Shown one piece after another: positions 1 through 11,651 of a stretch of DNA of 64,000 nucleotides. Position 1 is the stretch's first letter. The number at the start of each line of letters is the position of its first letter. The notes beneath the pieces were generated by a model. It did not search any database, was not told where the DNA came from, and worked only from the letters and a program-made list of their open reading frames with translations. The stretch is taken from positions 187,138,275 to 187,202,274 of the forward strand of contig NC_089249.1 in assembly GCF_963930625.1 (NCBI RefSeq), read 5' to 3'. This DNA comes from Muntiacus reevesi (Eukaryota > Chordata > Mammalia > Artiodactyla > Cervidae). Position numbers and translations under genes: made by a program.

Positions 1-152
1 ACGTTCAGGAGGAAGCTTTCCAATCCTATAAAGTATATGAAACAGTACATCAGAGTGATGCAAAGTCAAAGGTTATAACTTGGCTCTGGGTCTGTATACT
101 CATTAGCATTTTGGGGATGGCGGTGGAGGTGAAACAGATGTCTACAACAGAT
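1..152 (-). pseudogene. Olfactory receptor family 7 pseudogene fragment (window edge)
   Basis: Reading the minus strand, this stretch aligns with the region from the end of TM2 through TM3 of the OR7 genes further along (roughly codons 68-118 of the gene at 20682-21614). The shared part includes the stretch encoding the ICF..TTIPK-type segment (about 105-145). It carries many substitutions and small indels and has no usable frame. The part coding for the N-terminus is missing: at about 150-158 the homology switches abruptly to the 3' flank of the next OR unit. The C-terminal part would lie outside the window. It is a dead remnant cut by a duplication or deletion breakpoint. Confidence 0.75.
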
Positions 153-154
153 AT

Positions 155-1295
155 CATAACCCATTCATGGTTATGAGAAAAATGAAGGAATGGCATTTAT
201 CTCCATTATAGCAATGAGAGAAATCATATTACAGGTAGCAGTAAAAGCTGTCAAACAGAAATAAGAAGATAATTAAGTACAAATTGACAAAGGTCAAACA
301 ATCCTTCACTACTATGTAAAAACCTTCCTTGACACATAAACACCAATCCTTCATATGCTAATGAGTAGTTGCACAACATAATAAATATTTTGCATGGTGA
401 TAACAATATATGAATTGCAATTTTGCTTAATCATATTGAAGGCTATAATTCTAAGACCATCTTAGGTCAACCTGGTAAATAAAACCTGTCTATCAATGAA
501 ACTTCCCTTTCAGACATGTATTTGATAATTGTTTTGCCAGTGGCTATGGTAAACATGGTGGTCACCCATCTAAGAGAGGACTGGATCCTAAAGAGGAGAA
601 CAAAAATCAATGAAGTTAAAAAAAATCAATGAAGTTGCTCAGTCATGTCTGACTCTTTGCAAGCCCTTGAACTGTAGCCCACCAGGTTCTTCCATCCATG
701 GCATTTTTCCAGGCAAGAGTACTAGAACAGTTTGCCATTTCCTTCTCCAGGGGATCTTTCCGACCCAGGGATGGAACCAAGATCTCCTGTGTTGCAGGCA
801 GATGCTTTACCATCTGAGCCACCAGGGAAACCCAATATAAAAATCAATGGCCTGCTATAACTCACAGTGCTATGTTACAGTCTAAGTGGTGAGAAGGAAC
901 AGTCAAGATACTGATGTACAAGGAATATTAGGTTTGAAAGTGAATATTGTGTCTTAGATTTTTCTCTATTATAAATTTCCTTGGTCATCCAGTGTACTTT
1001 TTTGATAGGGTTAATACAACTAATGACAATTCTTTTAGTAAAACAGAAGAAAAATATTTGGTGTGTTATATGCCATTTGAGAAAAAGTATTTTTTAAAAA
1101 TGGAAATTACCCTATCTGCTTGCCATTTTCACTGGAGAAATTATGCTGCTATGTTGTCAAATAGGCATATGAGTAAATTTACTGCCTCTTCCTCTTCAAA
1201 AGATCTCTATTGTCTCATTAGGCAAATGGGAATTTCCAAATATTTTTGATATATTGTTGAAATAAATTTGAAAAAGTAGGAAAAAAAACAAAGGA
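155..1295 (-). other. 3' flank of OR unit 1 (duplicated unit DNA)
   Basis: This non-coding DNA is paralogous to 19150-20460, the 3' flank of OR unit 2. Shared blocks include the stretch around 225-350 and that around 840-1290. The same flank resumes at about 9645-9875, so the large L1 between was inserted into it. I see no gene here. Confidence 0.7.
613..838 (-). repeat. Bov-tA SINE
   Basis: A ruminant tRNA-derived SINE in reverse orientation, ending in the typical complement of the tRNA-like head (CCACCAGGGAAACCC). It is flanked by direct repeats AAAAATCAATG at 602-612 and 839-849. The paralogous site near 19899 in OR unit 2 has one copy of that word and no SINE, which proves the insertion. 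Confidence 0.85.
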
Positions 1296-1296
1296 G

Positions 1297-1440
1297 GAAC
1301 TTCCCTGGTGGTTTGGTGGCTAAGACTTTGTGCTATCAGTTTAGGGGGCCCAGTTCAATCCCTGGTCAGGGAGCTAGACCCCATAACTAAGAGTTCACAT
1401 GGCTCAGTGAAGACCTGGCACATCCAAATAAATAAATACA
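1297..1440 (+). repeat. tRNA-derived ruminant SINE (ART2A/CHR-type)
   Basis: It starts with the SINE head CTTCCCTGGTGG and has the B-box-like GTTCAATCCCTGG, ending in an (AAATA)n tail. It sits at the left edge of the L1 complex. Confidence 0.7.
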
Positions 1441-1444
1441 TCAA

Positions 1445-1515
1445 TTAATGAAATCACTCAATCATGTCCCGTGCTTTGCAACCCCATGGACTTTAACCCA
1501 CCAGGCTCCTCTGTC
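1445..1515 (-). repeat. Bov-A type SINE fragment
   Basis: A short reverse-oriented piece with the diagnostic CAACCCCATGGAC and CCACCAGGCTCCTCTGTC words. It is truncated next to an A-run. Confidence 0.65.
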
Positions 1516-1825
1516 ATATTAAAAAAAAAAAAGGAGGCTGACAGTCTGCGGGAAGGCTATGTATTAAATGCCACCAATGGCCAGAGGATGTTTCATGTTT
1601 CATTTTAAGCTGCTCGCTCTGTGCTGAAAAGTAATTGCCTGCGGGGAGAATAAGATGGCAGAGGAGTAGGTGGAGGGGGAGTACATATCTCTCCACTGAT
1701 ACATAAGTACCTATCTCTCCACTTCAGACATAGAAGTGCATGCAGAACATCAGCTGAGAGCGGACAGGAGTATCTGACCAGAGGAAAAAAATATATAGAA
1801 CCATGCACAATACATTGGTAGCTGA

Positions 1826-2515
1826 TCTCCTCGGTGTGTATGTCCAGGACCCAGCAGTCCCACTTCTGGGCATACACACCGAGGAAACCAGATCTGAAAG
1901 AGACACGTGCACCCCAATGTTCATTACAGCACTGTTTATAATAGCCAGGACATGGAAACAACCTAGATTCCCATCAGCAGACGAATGGATAAGGAAGCTG
2001 TCGTACATATACACTATGGAATATTACTAAGCCATTAAAAAGAATTCATTTGAATCAGTTCTAATGAGATGGATGAAACTGGAGCCCATTATACAGAGTG
2101 AAGTAAGCCAGAAAGATAAAGACCAATACAGGATACTAATGCATATATATGGAATTTTAAAAGATGGTAACGATAACCCTATATGGAAAACAGAAAAAGA
2201 GACACAGATGTACAGAACAGACTTTTGGACCCTGTGGGAGAAGGCCAGGGTGGGATGTTTTGAGAGAACAGCATCGAAACATGTATATTATCAAGGGTGA
2301 AACAGATCACCAGCCCAGGTTGGATGCATGAGACAAGCACTCGGGGCTGGTGCACTGGGAAGACCCAGAGGGGTGGGATGGGGAGGGAGGTGGAAGGGGG
2401 GATTGGGATGGGGAACACATGTAAATCCATGGCTGATTCATGTCAATGCATGACAAAAAACACTACAATATTGTAAAGTAATTAGCCTCCAACTAATAAA
2501 AATAAATGGAAAAAA
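1826..2515 (+). mobile_element. Nested 5'-truncated L1 insertion
   Basis: A 3'-end L1 fragment inserted in the 5' UTR of the larger L1. The target duplication AATACATTGGTAGCTGA is present at 1809-1825 and 2516-2532. The fragment ends in an A-rich tail. Its first bases are inverted: CCTCGGTGTGTATG at about 1829-1842 is the reverse complement of CATACACACCGAGG at about 1871-1884. Confidence 0.85.
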
Positions 2516-2889
2516 AATACATTGGTAGCTGAACAGCAGAGAGACTGGCCCGTCAAACCCCTGATGCACTAAACTACAGAGTAGGACCTCACCCAGGTGC
2601 CCCTTTAAGTGCCTGACCAAACAACAGAAAAGGACCCCAGGAAAGGGAGCCCTCTAAGTGCCTGAACAGGTGGAACGATGGAGAAAGCTGGCCCAAGAGG
2701 CCTTCAGATAGCCAGCTACAAGAGCCTCGAGAAAAGACTCGATAGGGCCATAACTCCTGTGGTGGAGGCAGTCCATGTCCCTTCACACTTGGCGCCACCA
2801 GGGTCCCTGCAAGCCAAACAGCTGTGCCAACTTCACCCTCAACTCTCACTGGGGCAGAGCTGCCGCAGCCAAAAAAAGCCTTGTGTCTA

Positions 2890-3055
2890 TGTGTGCAGGG
2901 TCTCTTTGGTAGTGTCCAGTTCTTTGCGACCCTGTGGACTATGGCCTGCCAGGCTTCTCTGTCAAGGAGGAGGGTTCTCCAGGCAAGAATACTGGAGCCT
3001 GTTGGCCAATACTGGTTGCCATACCCTTCTAGAGCACTATATTTCCTGTTGTCCC
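2890..3055 (-). repeat. Bov-A-like segment in the L1 5' UTR
   Basis: Contains the Bov-A words TTCTTTGCGACCCTGTGGAC and CCAGGCAAGAATACTGGAGC in reverse-SINE orientation. It is either a SINE inserted in this copy or a segment fixed in the L1 lineage's 5' UTR. This copy alone cannot tell which. Confidence 0.6.
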
Positions 3056-4415
3056 AGCAGCCAACTCCCCTGGGTACCTGGTGCTGCCAGAACCTCTGCA
3101 ACCCAAGCAGTTGCACCACCTCCACACCTGGCCCTCATAAGGGCAAACCCAAGTCCTCCAGGGCAGCCTCAGGAGCAAACCCCAGTGGACGACCCACATG
3201 CAGAGGTGGAAATAAACCCACAATTGAAACCCAGGGGCAATGTGTTTAAGGAAAAAGACCCAAAACCCTCCCACCAGCTGTACAAGCTGCAGATTAAATC
3301 CACATAATCAACTAGGCAGACTCCATGTCTGTGGAATATATAAAGGTCATTGAGAGCTCCCACAAAAGAAAATGCACTAGTTCTGATAGCTGTGGGCATT
3401 GGAGGCAAGAACACAGAGGAGGAGGACCTAATTTGAATCTGAGCTTCCCCCAGAGCATGTCCACAGGTCAGCACAGTGTTGGAGGGCATCCTAGGGAGGT
3501 GAGGTGGACTGTGACTCCCGAGGGAAAGGATTCTGACAACAGTGACTCAAGAAAAACATTTATTATTCTTATGTTTTCACTGGCTCTGTAGATTCTTTTG
3601 GATTTTTTTCCTCCCCTCCCCTTATTTCCCACCTCTGTTGTAGGTGCCAATTTTACTGGCACTATAAGTTTTTGAGTTTTTTTTTCCCCTCAATCACATT
3701 TTTTTTTTATTGCTGTGATAAACCTCTGACGCTACGTTGGGCTTTTGTAGTTCCGTGGAGCTTCCCCCCCCCCCCTTTTTTTCTTTTCTCTTTTGGCAAT
3801 TTTAATTTTTTAAACCTATTATTATTTTTTTCTACATTTATTCCTTTGTTTGCTTTTTCTACTGTTCTATTCTCCTTGCAGTTAATCTTTAATGTATATA
3901 CATCTTCTTTATCTACCTCTATTTAAATTTGCATGTCTATTCTTTCTTTCTTTTCTTTCCTCTCTATAGTTTTATTTTCATTGCTTTTTTCCCTCAATTG
4001 GCACCTTGCTCTAGGTTTGTTTATCAGTTTATGCTTTAATTAATTTTGTTCTGGTATAGATAAACTTTTTGGTTGCCTTTGTTTGCTGGGTCAATCTATT
4101 GTACTTTATTTTTGTTGGAGTGTTTTGATTTTGCTTATGGGTGTATATGTATATATGTATATTCAGTCACACTTTTTATTGTTGCTATAAACCTCTACCT
4201 CTATGTTGGGCTCTTGCAGTTCTGTAGAGTTTTCCTTTTCTTTTTTCCTTTTTCTTTCTTCTTCTATTTTTTTCTTTTCTCTTTTTTTATAGTTTTATTT
4301 TTTAAAAGGAAAAAACAAACAAAAGGAAAATCAAACAAACAAAAACTCAGCACAAATATCACTCTATAGGAAGCTTACACAAACCACTGGACCAACCTTA
4401 GGAAGGCAGAAACCA

Positions 4416-5370
4416 AAATGAAGAAAGAATTCAACCTTGAAGCCTGGGAAAAGGAAACCTTAAACAGAATAAGTTAAAAAAATAATTAAAAGCCAGAGAA
4501 ATACTAAACAATTGAAGGAACAAACTAGAAGCACAGAAGTCCAAATAAATGAAGAGGAAATAGGCAAAGTATTTGAAAAAAGAATTCAGAGTAATGATAG
4601 TAAAGATGATCAAAAACATTGAAAACAAAATGGAGAAAATGCAAGAATCAATTAACAAAGACCTAGAAGAATTAAAGAATAAATATACAGAGACAAACAA
4701 GACAATTACTGAAATTAAAAATACTCTAGAAGGAATCAATAGCAGAATATCTGAAGCAGAAGGACGAATTAGTGAGCTGGAAGGTAAAATGGTGGAAATA
4801 ACTTCTGAAAAGCAGAATAAAGTAAAAAGAATGAAAAGAACTGAGGATGGTCTCAGAGACCTTTGGGACAACATCAAATGCACCAACATTTGAATTACAG
4901 GGGTTCCAGAAGAAGAGAAAAAGAAAGGGTATGAGAAAAATTTTTAAAATTTCCCCAACATGGCAAAGGAAAGAGTCAGTCAAGTCCAAGAGGCACAAAG
5001 AGTCCCATACAGGATTAAACCCAAGGAGAAACACACCAAGACACATACTAATCAAACTAACATAGACTAAACACAAAGAAAGAATATTAAAAGCAGTAAG
5101 GGAGAAGCAACAAGTAACATAAAAGGGAAACCCCATATGCTTAAGAGCTGATCTTTCAGCAGAAACTCTGCAGGCCAGAAAGGAATGGCAGGATATATTT
5201 AAAGTATTGAAAGGGAAAAATCTATAACCAAGATTATAGTACCTGGCAAGGATCTCATTCAAAATTGATGGAGAAATAAAAAGCTTTTCAGACAAGCAAA
5301 AGTTAAGAGAATTTAGTACCACCAAGCCAGCTTTACAACAAAGGTTAAAAGGTTAAAAGGACTTATATAG
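4416..5370 (+). pseudogene. L1 ORF1 (RNA-binding protein) remnant
   Basis: L1 ORF1 encodes the trimeric coiled-coil RNA-binding protein of the retrotransposon particle. The longest open piece here is 4573-4893 (106 codons). It is rich in K, E and I with repeated leucine/isoleucine heptads (SRISEAEGRISELEGKM), the expected coiled coil. Further on, the C-terminal RNA-binding part is recognisable, but stops separate it. The probable initiator ATG is at 4416, soon followed by stops. Non-functional. Confidence 0.75.
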
Positions 5371-5439
5371 TCAAGAAATAGAAGAGAAGAATAAAGATCT
5401 ACAAAATCAACCCCAAACAATTAATAAAATGGCAATAGA

Positions 5440-7726
5440 AACATATGTATCAATAATTACTTAAATATAAAAGGATTAAGTGCTCCAACCAAAAGACACA
5501 GACTGACTGAATGGATACAAAAACAAGACCCATGTATATGCTGTCTACAAGAAACCCACTTCAGACCTAAAGACACATATAGACTGAAAATGAGAGGATA
5601 GAAAAATATACTCCATGCATATGGGAAGCAAAAGAAAGCTGGAATAGCAGTCCTCATATCAGACAAAATAAATCTTTAAATAAAGAAGATTACAAGAGAT
5701 AAGGAAGGACACTACAAAATGATCAAGGGATCAATCCAAGAGGAAGACATAACAATTGTAAATATCTATGCACCCAATATAGGAGCGCCTCAATACATAA
5801 GACAAACACTAACAGACATAAAAGAAGAAATTGACAGTAACATAATAATAGTAGGATACTTTAACACCCATCACACCAATGGAAAGATCATCAAAACAGA
5901 AAATTAATATGGAAACACAAGTCTTATGTCATACATGAGATGAGATGGATCTCATTTATATCATCAGGCCATTCCATCCAAATGCAGAAGAATATACCTT
6001 CTCAAGTGCACATAGACCATTCTCCAGGATAGACCACATCATGGGTCACAAATCAAACCTCAGTAAATTTAAGAAAACTGAAATTGTATCAAGCATCTTC
6101 TCTGAACACAATGCTATGAGACTAGATAGCAAGAAGGAAAAAAAAAAACTATAAAAAACACAAACACATGGAAATTAAACAGCATGTTTCTAAATAACCA
6201 ACATGTTACTGAAGAAATCAAAAGGGAAGTAAAAAAAATTTCTAGAAACAAATGATAATGAAAACGTGACAATTCAAAACCTCTGTGATGCAGTAAAAGG
6301 AGTTCTAAGACGGAAGTTTATAGCAGTACAATCTTACCTCAAGAAACAAGGAAAACATTGAATAGATAACCAACTTTACACCTAAAACAACTGGAAAAAG
6401 AAGAAGAACAACAACAAAAAAATCCCCCAAATTAGTAGAAGGAAATAAATAAAAAAGATCTGAGCAGAAATAAATGAAGAAGAAAGGAAAGAAACAGTAG
6501 TAAAGATTAATAAAACTAAAAGCTGGTTCTTTGAGAAGATAAATAAAATTTATAAGTCTTTAGCCAGACTAATCAAGAAAAAAAAAGAGAGAAGAATAAA
6601 ACCAACAAATTAGAAATGAAAAAGGAGAGGTTACAACAGACAGTGCAGAAATACAAAGGATTATAAGACCCTATTATGAACAACTATGTGACAATAAAAT
6701 GGATAGACTGGAAGAAATGGACAGATTTTTAGAAAAGTTTAATTTTCCAAGACTGAACCAGGAAGAGATAGAAATTATGACTAACCCAATTACAAGCACT
6801 GAAATTGAAGCTGTGATCAAAAATCTCCAAAAAAAAAAAAAAAACCAGAAGCCCAGGACCACATGGCTTCACAGGAGAATTCTATCAAATATTTAGAGAA
6901 GAGCTAATGCCTATCTTCTAAAACTCTTTCAAAAACTTGCAGAGGAAGGAACACGTCCAAACTCATTCTATGAGACCACCATCACCCTGACACCAAAACC
7001 AGACAAAGAAAACACAAAAAAGAAAACTACAGGCCAATATGACTGATGAACATAGATACAAAAATCCTTAACAAAATTTTAGCAAACAGAATTCAGCAAC
7101 ACATCAGAAAGCTCATACACCATGATCTAGTTGGGTTTATTCCAGGCATGCAAGGATTCTTCAATATATGCAAATCAATCAAATGTGATACACCATATTA
7201 ACAAATTGAAAGATAAAAACCATATGATCATCTCAATAGAGGCACAAAAAGACTTTGACAAAATTCTGCACCCATTTATGATCAAAACTCTTCAAAAAAT
7301 GGGTCTAGAAGGAACCTACCTCAACATAGTAAAAGCCATATATGCTAAGCCTACAGCAAACATTATTCTCAATGGTGAAAAACTGAAAGCATTCCCCGTA
7401 AGATCAGGAAGAAGACAAGGCTGTCCACATTCACCACTATTATTAAACATAGTTCTGGATGTCCTAGCTACAGCAATTAGAGAAGAAAAAGAAATAAAAG
7501 GAATCCAGATCAGAAAAGAAGAAATAAAGCTCTCACTGTTTGCAGATGACATGATACTGTACATAGAAAACTCTAAAGATAGTATCAGAAAATTACTAGA
7601 GCTAATCAATGAATTCAGCAAAGTTGCCAGATACAAAATCAATACACAGAAATCACTGGCATTTCTATACACTAACAATGAAAAATCAAAAAGAGCAATT
7701 AAGAAATCAATTCCATTCACTATTGC

Positions 7727-7757
<31 letters not shown>

Positions 7758-9330
7758 TTAAATATCTAGGAATAAACTTACCAAAGGAGAGAAAATAACT
7801 GTACACAGAAAATTATAAGACACTAATGAATGTAATCAAGGACAACATAAACAGATGGAGATTTATTCAATGCTCCTGGTTATAAAGAATCAATATTGTG
7901 AAAATGACTATACTACCAAATGCAATCTACACATTCAATGTGATCCCTATCAAATTACCAATGGCATTCTTCACAGAACTAGAACAAAAACTTCACAATT
8001 CATATGGAAACACAAAAGACCCCGAATAGCCAAAGCAATCCTGAGAAATAGAATGGAGCTGGAGGGATCAATCTTCCTGACTTCAGATTATAGTACAAAG
8101 CTACAGTCATCAACACAGCATGGTGCTGGCACAAAAACAGAAATACAGACCAATGAAACAAGATAGAAAGTCCAGAAATAAACCCATGCACTTATGGGTA
8201 CCTTATTTTTGACAAAGGAAGAATGGGGCAAAGACAGCCTCTTCAATAAATGGTGCTGGGAAAACTGGACAGCTACATATAAAAGAATGAAATTAGAACA
8301 CTTCCTAACACCATACATGAAGATAAACTCAAAATGGATTAAAGACCTAAATGTAAGACCAGAAACTATAAAACTCCTACAGGAAAACATAGGCAGAACA
8401 CTCGATGACATAAATCAAAGCAAGATCCTATATGACCCACCTCCTAGAGTAATGGAAATAGAAACAAAAGTAAACAAATGGGACCTGATTAAGCTTAAAA
8501 GCTTTTGCATGGCAAAGGAAGCTATAAAGAAGGTGAAAATACAACCATCAGAATGGGAAAAAAAAATTCCAAATGAAACAACTGACAAAGGATTAATTTC
8601 CAAAATATACAAGCAGTTCATACAACTCAATGCCAGAAAAACAAACAACTCAATCAAAAAGTGGGAAAAGTACTTAAACAGACATTTCTCCAAAGAAGAC
8701 ATACAGATGGCTAACAAACACATGGAAAGATGCTCAGCATCGTTCATTATTACAGAAATGAAAATCAAAACTACAATGAGATATCACCTCACACTGGTCA
8801 GAATGGTCATCATCAAAAAGTTTACAACAATAAATGCTGCAGAGGGTGTGGAGAAAAGGGAATGCTCTTGCACTGTTGGTGGGAATGTAAATTGATATAG
8901 CTTCTATGGAAGATGGTATGGAGATTCTTTTTTTTTTTTTTATTTTTCAGTGGGTTTTGTCATACATTGATAGGTATGCAGATTCTTTAAAAAAAACTAA
9001 GAATAAAACCACCTTATGACCTAGCAATCCCACTTCTAGGCATATACCAGGAGGAAAGCAAAATTGAAAAAGACACCTGTATCCCATTGTTCATTGCAGC
9101 ACTATTTGCAATAGCTAGAATGTGGAAGCAACCTAGATGTCCATTGACAGATGAATGGATAAGAGGTGTGGTACATATACACAATGGAATATTACTCAGC
9201 CATAAAAAGGAACACATTTGAGTCAGTTCTGATGAGGTGGATAAACCTAGAACCTATTATACAGAGTAAAGTGAGTCAGAAAGAGAAATATAAATATTGT
9301 ATTCTAACACATATATATGGAATCTAGAAA
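5440..9330 (+). pseudogene. L1 ORF2 (endonuclease/reverse transcriptase) remnant
   Basis: ORF2 supplies the nicking endonuclease and reverse transcriptase for target-primed reverse transcription. Endonuclease sequence is visible near 5719-5907 (TIVNIYAPN motif) and 5945-6154 (SRIDHIMGHK). RT is open from 7131 to 7769 and includes RQGCPHSPLL and the catalytic FADDMILY. An A-run of about 28 nt at 7727-7754 ends this open stretch. The cysteine-rich C-terminal part is open at 8194-8895 and continues in broken frames to about 9330. Multiple stops make it inactive. Confidence 0.85.
8931..8972 (-). mobile_element. Minute L1 3'-end insertion (about 42 bp)
   Basis: A T-run plus about 30 bp matching the complement of the L1 3' end (CAGTGGGTTTTGTCATACAT, also seen near 63620). 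It is flanked by GGTATGGAGATTCTTT (8915-8930) and GGTATGCAGATTCTTT (8973-8988), a 16-bp target duplication with one mismatch. The host L1 resumes in register after it. Confidence 0.75.
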
Positions 9331-9875
9331 AATGACACTGAAGAATTTATTTACAGGACAGCAATAGGCTTATGGACATGGGGAGAGGGGAGGAGGGGGT
9401 GAGATGCATGGAAAGAGTAACATGGAAATTTACATTGTCATATGTAAAATAGACAGCCAACGGGAATTTGCTGTATGGTTCAGGAAACTCAAACAGGGGC
9501 TCTGTATCAACCTAGAGGCGTGAGATGGGCCAGGAAATGGGAGGAAGTTTCAAAAGAGAGGGGATATATGTACAACTATGGCTGATTCGTGTTGAGAATA
9601 CAACAAAATTCTCTAAAGCAATTATCCTTCAGTAAAAACATAAAGGAAAAAATATAAAACAAGAGAAAATTTGCTGGATATCAAAGAAAGAAGAAAGCTT
9701 AATAAAATGAGCTACAAGTTAAGATAGGAAAGTTGAAATCAAAGAAATGGAAATTCAAGAAAATAATATTAGCAAGTTCTGCTTTCATAGTCTGATCAAA
9801 TAGTCACAATTTCTGACTCTGTGGCTTTGATCTCTTCAATCTTGGGTACTTCTTCAGTTTTACGACAATTGGCCT

Positions 9876-10808
9876 TTATATATTTCCCTTCACAAATAAT
9901 GCTTTCAGAGTGCTCTTCATGTCTTTATTCCTCAGGCTGTAGATGAAAGGGTTCAGCATGGGTGTGATGACTGTGTACATCACCGAGGCTGTTGCACTCG
10001 AGTGTGCACTGTGGGTAGCCGCAGAGCTAAGGTACACTCCAAGCATTGTACAATAAAATAAGGAGACAACGGTGAGGTGAGACGCACAGGTGGAAAATGC
10101 TTTATACTTCCCCTGAGCTGATGAGATTCTGCGTATACAGGAGACTATTTTAGAATATGAACAAAGGATACCAAAGAAGGGACCACCACACAGCAGGACA
10201 GCTGCAAAATACATCACTATGTTATTAACAAATGTGTCAGAACAGGCAAGTTGGACCATATGATTGAGTTCACAGAAAAAGTGGGGAATTTCAATGTTTG
10301 TGCAGAAGGACAGTCGCAACACCATTAAGCTTTGTAATAAGGAATTCAGGACACTTATGATCCAGGATATCAGCACCAGCCATCCACAGAGCTGGGGGTT
10401 CATGATGACTGTGTAGTGGAGAGGTTGACAAATGGCCACAAAGCGGTCATAGGCCATCACGGTCAGGAGGAGGAGGTCCAACACTGCAAAAAGTATGAGA
10501 AAATAAATCTGTGTGATGCATTCCTTATAGCTGATAACTTTGCTTTGTGTCCAGATGTTCCACAGCATCTTTGGGATGGTGGTGGAGGTGAAACAGATGT
10601 CTACAAAGGACAGGTTGGAGAGGAAGAAGTACATGGGGGTGTGAAGGTGGGGGTCTGAAGTGATGGCCAAGATGATGAGCAGGTTTCCAAACATAGTAAT
10701 CAGGTATGTGGAGAGGAAAAGCCCAAATATGAGGGGCTGTACTTTTACTTCCCCTGAAAGTCCCAGAAGGAGAAATTCTAGAATTTGTGTACCATTGTCT
10801 GATTCCAT
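9876..10808 (-). CDS. OR7A: Olfactory receptor, family 7 (OR7A-like), intact
   Basis: A 310-residue class A G-protein-coupled odorant receptor of the ciliary membrane of olfactory neurons, coupling to Golf/adenylyl cyclase. All family hallmarks are present: N-glycosylation site NGT at residue 5, GN (41-42) in TM1, LHTPMYFFLSNLS (55-67) in TM2, MAYDRFVAIC (117-126) ending TM3, KAFSTCASHL (236-245) starting TM6 and PMLNPFIYSLRNKD (283-296) in TM7. Length is typical. An ATG 17 codons further upstream (10859) is in frame but would be intronic, because a good acceptor (pyrimidine tract then CAG) ends at 10824, leaving a 15-nt 5' UTR. Nearest relative in the window is the unit at 20682-21614. The OR7A subfamily call is from motif style. 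A one-to-one orthologue cannot be named here. Confidence 0.93.
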   Translation of the reverse strand: MESDNGTQILEFLLLGLSGEVKVQPLIFGLFLSTYLITMFGNLLIILAITSDPHLHTPMYFFLSNLSFVDICFTSTTIPKMLWNIWTQSKVISYKECITQIYFLILFAVLDLLLLTVMAYDRFVAICQPLHYTVIMNPQLCGWLVLISWIISVLNSLLQSLMVLRLSFCTNIEIPHFFCELNHMVQLACSDTFVNNIVMYFAAVLLCGGPFFGILCSYSKIVSCIRRISSAQGKYKAFSTCASHLTVVSLFYCTMLGVYLSSAATHSAHSSATASVMYTVITPMLNPFIYSLRNKDMKSTLKALFVKGNI

Positions 10809-11074
10809 GCAGGAAGGTGACTTCTGGAAAAGAAGGGATATAACATGGCTAATTTTCACACAAACTTGTATTACTCACATATTCAAAATGGTGTTTCAAA
10901 TTTATATTTTGTTGTCAAAATTAGTTTGATATTTTGTGTATTTTGTATAGCCCCATGGAAAGTATCTTTGTGCCCTACATAATATGGAATTTTTTCCCAA
11001 CCAGCTTTTACCATAAGGGTCATGTGTTTTTCACTTTTAATGAGAATTTCATAGTGTAATTCAAGAATGTAATA

Positions 11075-11262
11075 CAAGTGCTCGGGCCTGGTGCACTGGG
11101 AAGACCCAGAGGAATCGGGTGGAGAGGGGGGTGGGAGGGGGGATCAGGATGGGGAATACATGTAAATCCATGGCTGATTCATGTCAATGTATGACAAAAA
11201 CCTCTACAATATTGTAAAGTAATTAGCCTCCAACTAATAAAAATAAATGAAAAAAAAAAGTA
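11075..11262 (+). mobile_element. L1 3'-end fragment
   Basis: Matches the last ~190 bp of the L1 copies at 2330-2515 and 48530-48708, including GTAAAGTAATTAGCCTCCAA, followed by an A-rich tail. Confidence 0.85.
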
Positions 11263-11321
11263 AAAAAAAAAATTGTAATATGAAGTCTACTGTTTTTAAG
11301 CACTGTCTAGGCAATGAGTAC

Positions 11322-11593
11322 GGAGAAGACAATGGCACCCCACTCCAGTACTCTTGCCTGGAAAATCCCATGGTTGGAGGAGCCTGATGGGCAGTGGTCC
11401 ATGGGGTGGCTGAGTCGGAGACGACTGAGCAACTTCACTTTCACTTTTCACTTTCACGCATTGGAGAAGGAAGTGGCAACCCACTCCAGTGTTCTTGCCT
11501 GGAGAAACCCAGGGACGAGGAGCCTGGTGGGCTGCCGTCTATGGGATCGCACAGAGTTGGACACGACTGAAGTGACTTAGCAGCAGCAGCAGC
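11322..11593 (+). repeat. BOV-A2 SINE
   Basis: A dimeric Bov-A element (two GAGAAGG-AATGGCA-type units) ending in (CAG)n. It is flanked by a perfect 13-bp target duplication AGGCAATGAGTAC at 11309-11321 and 11594-11606. Confidence 0.93.
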
Positions 11594-11651
11594 AGGCAAT
11601 GAGTACAAGGTGCTAAGAAACAAAAGTCCTGGAAGTCTCATTTCAATAACA

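Larger units (their letters stand above)
1640..9640 (+). mobile_element. Near-full-length, decayed ruminant L1 LINE
   Basis: Order along the plus strand: 5' UTR (from about 1640, interrupted by a younger L1 at 1826-2515), ORF1 (about 4416-5370), ORF2 (about 5440-9330) and a 3' UTR with an A-rich end near 9640. All frames contain stops and frameshifts, so it cannot move. DNA on both sides (to 1290 and from 9645) matches the uninterrupted 3' flank of OR unit 2, so it landed downstream of OR unit 1. A-rich words around an AACAA-GGAG-like motif at both edges may be a decayed target duplication. Confidence 0.85.

Noticed and set aside
2589..3307. Long overlapping ORFs on both strands (178 and 209 codons)
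   Set aside because: They lie in the GC-rich 5' UTR of the decayed L1. No protein family is recognisable and both strands are open by composition.
8194..8895. 233-codon ORF as a possible host gene
   Set aside because: It is the C-terminal part of L1 ORF2, continuous with the element around it.
10416..10658. Plus-strand ORFs opposite the OR coding exons (also 21222-21464, 43246-43572, 49875-50159, 57372-57680)
   Set aside because: They are antisense shadows. Their similarity to one another comes from the conserved OR codons on the minus strand.
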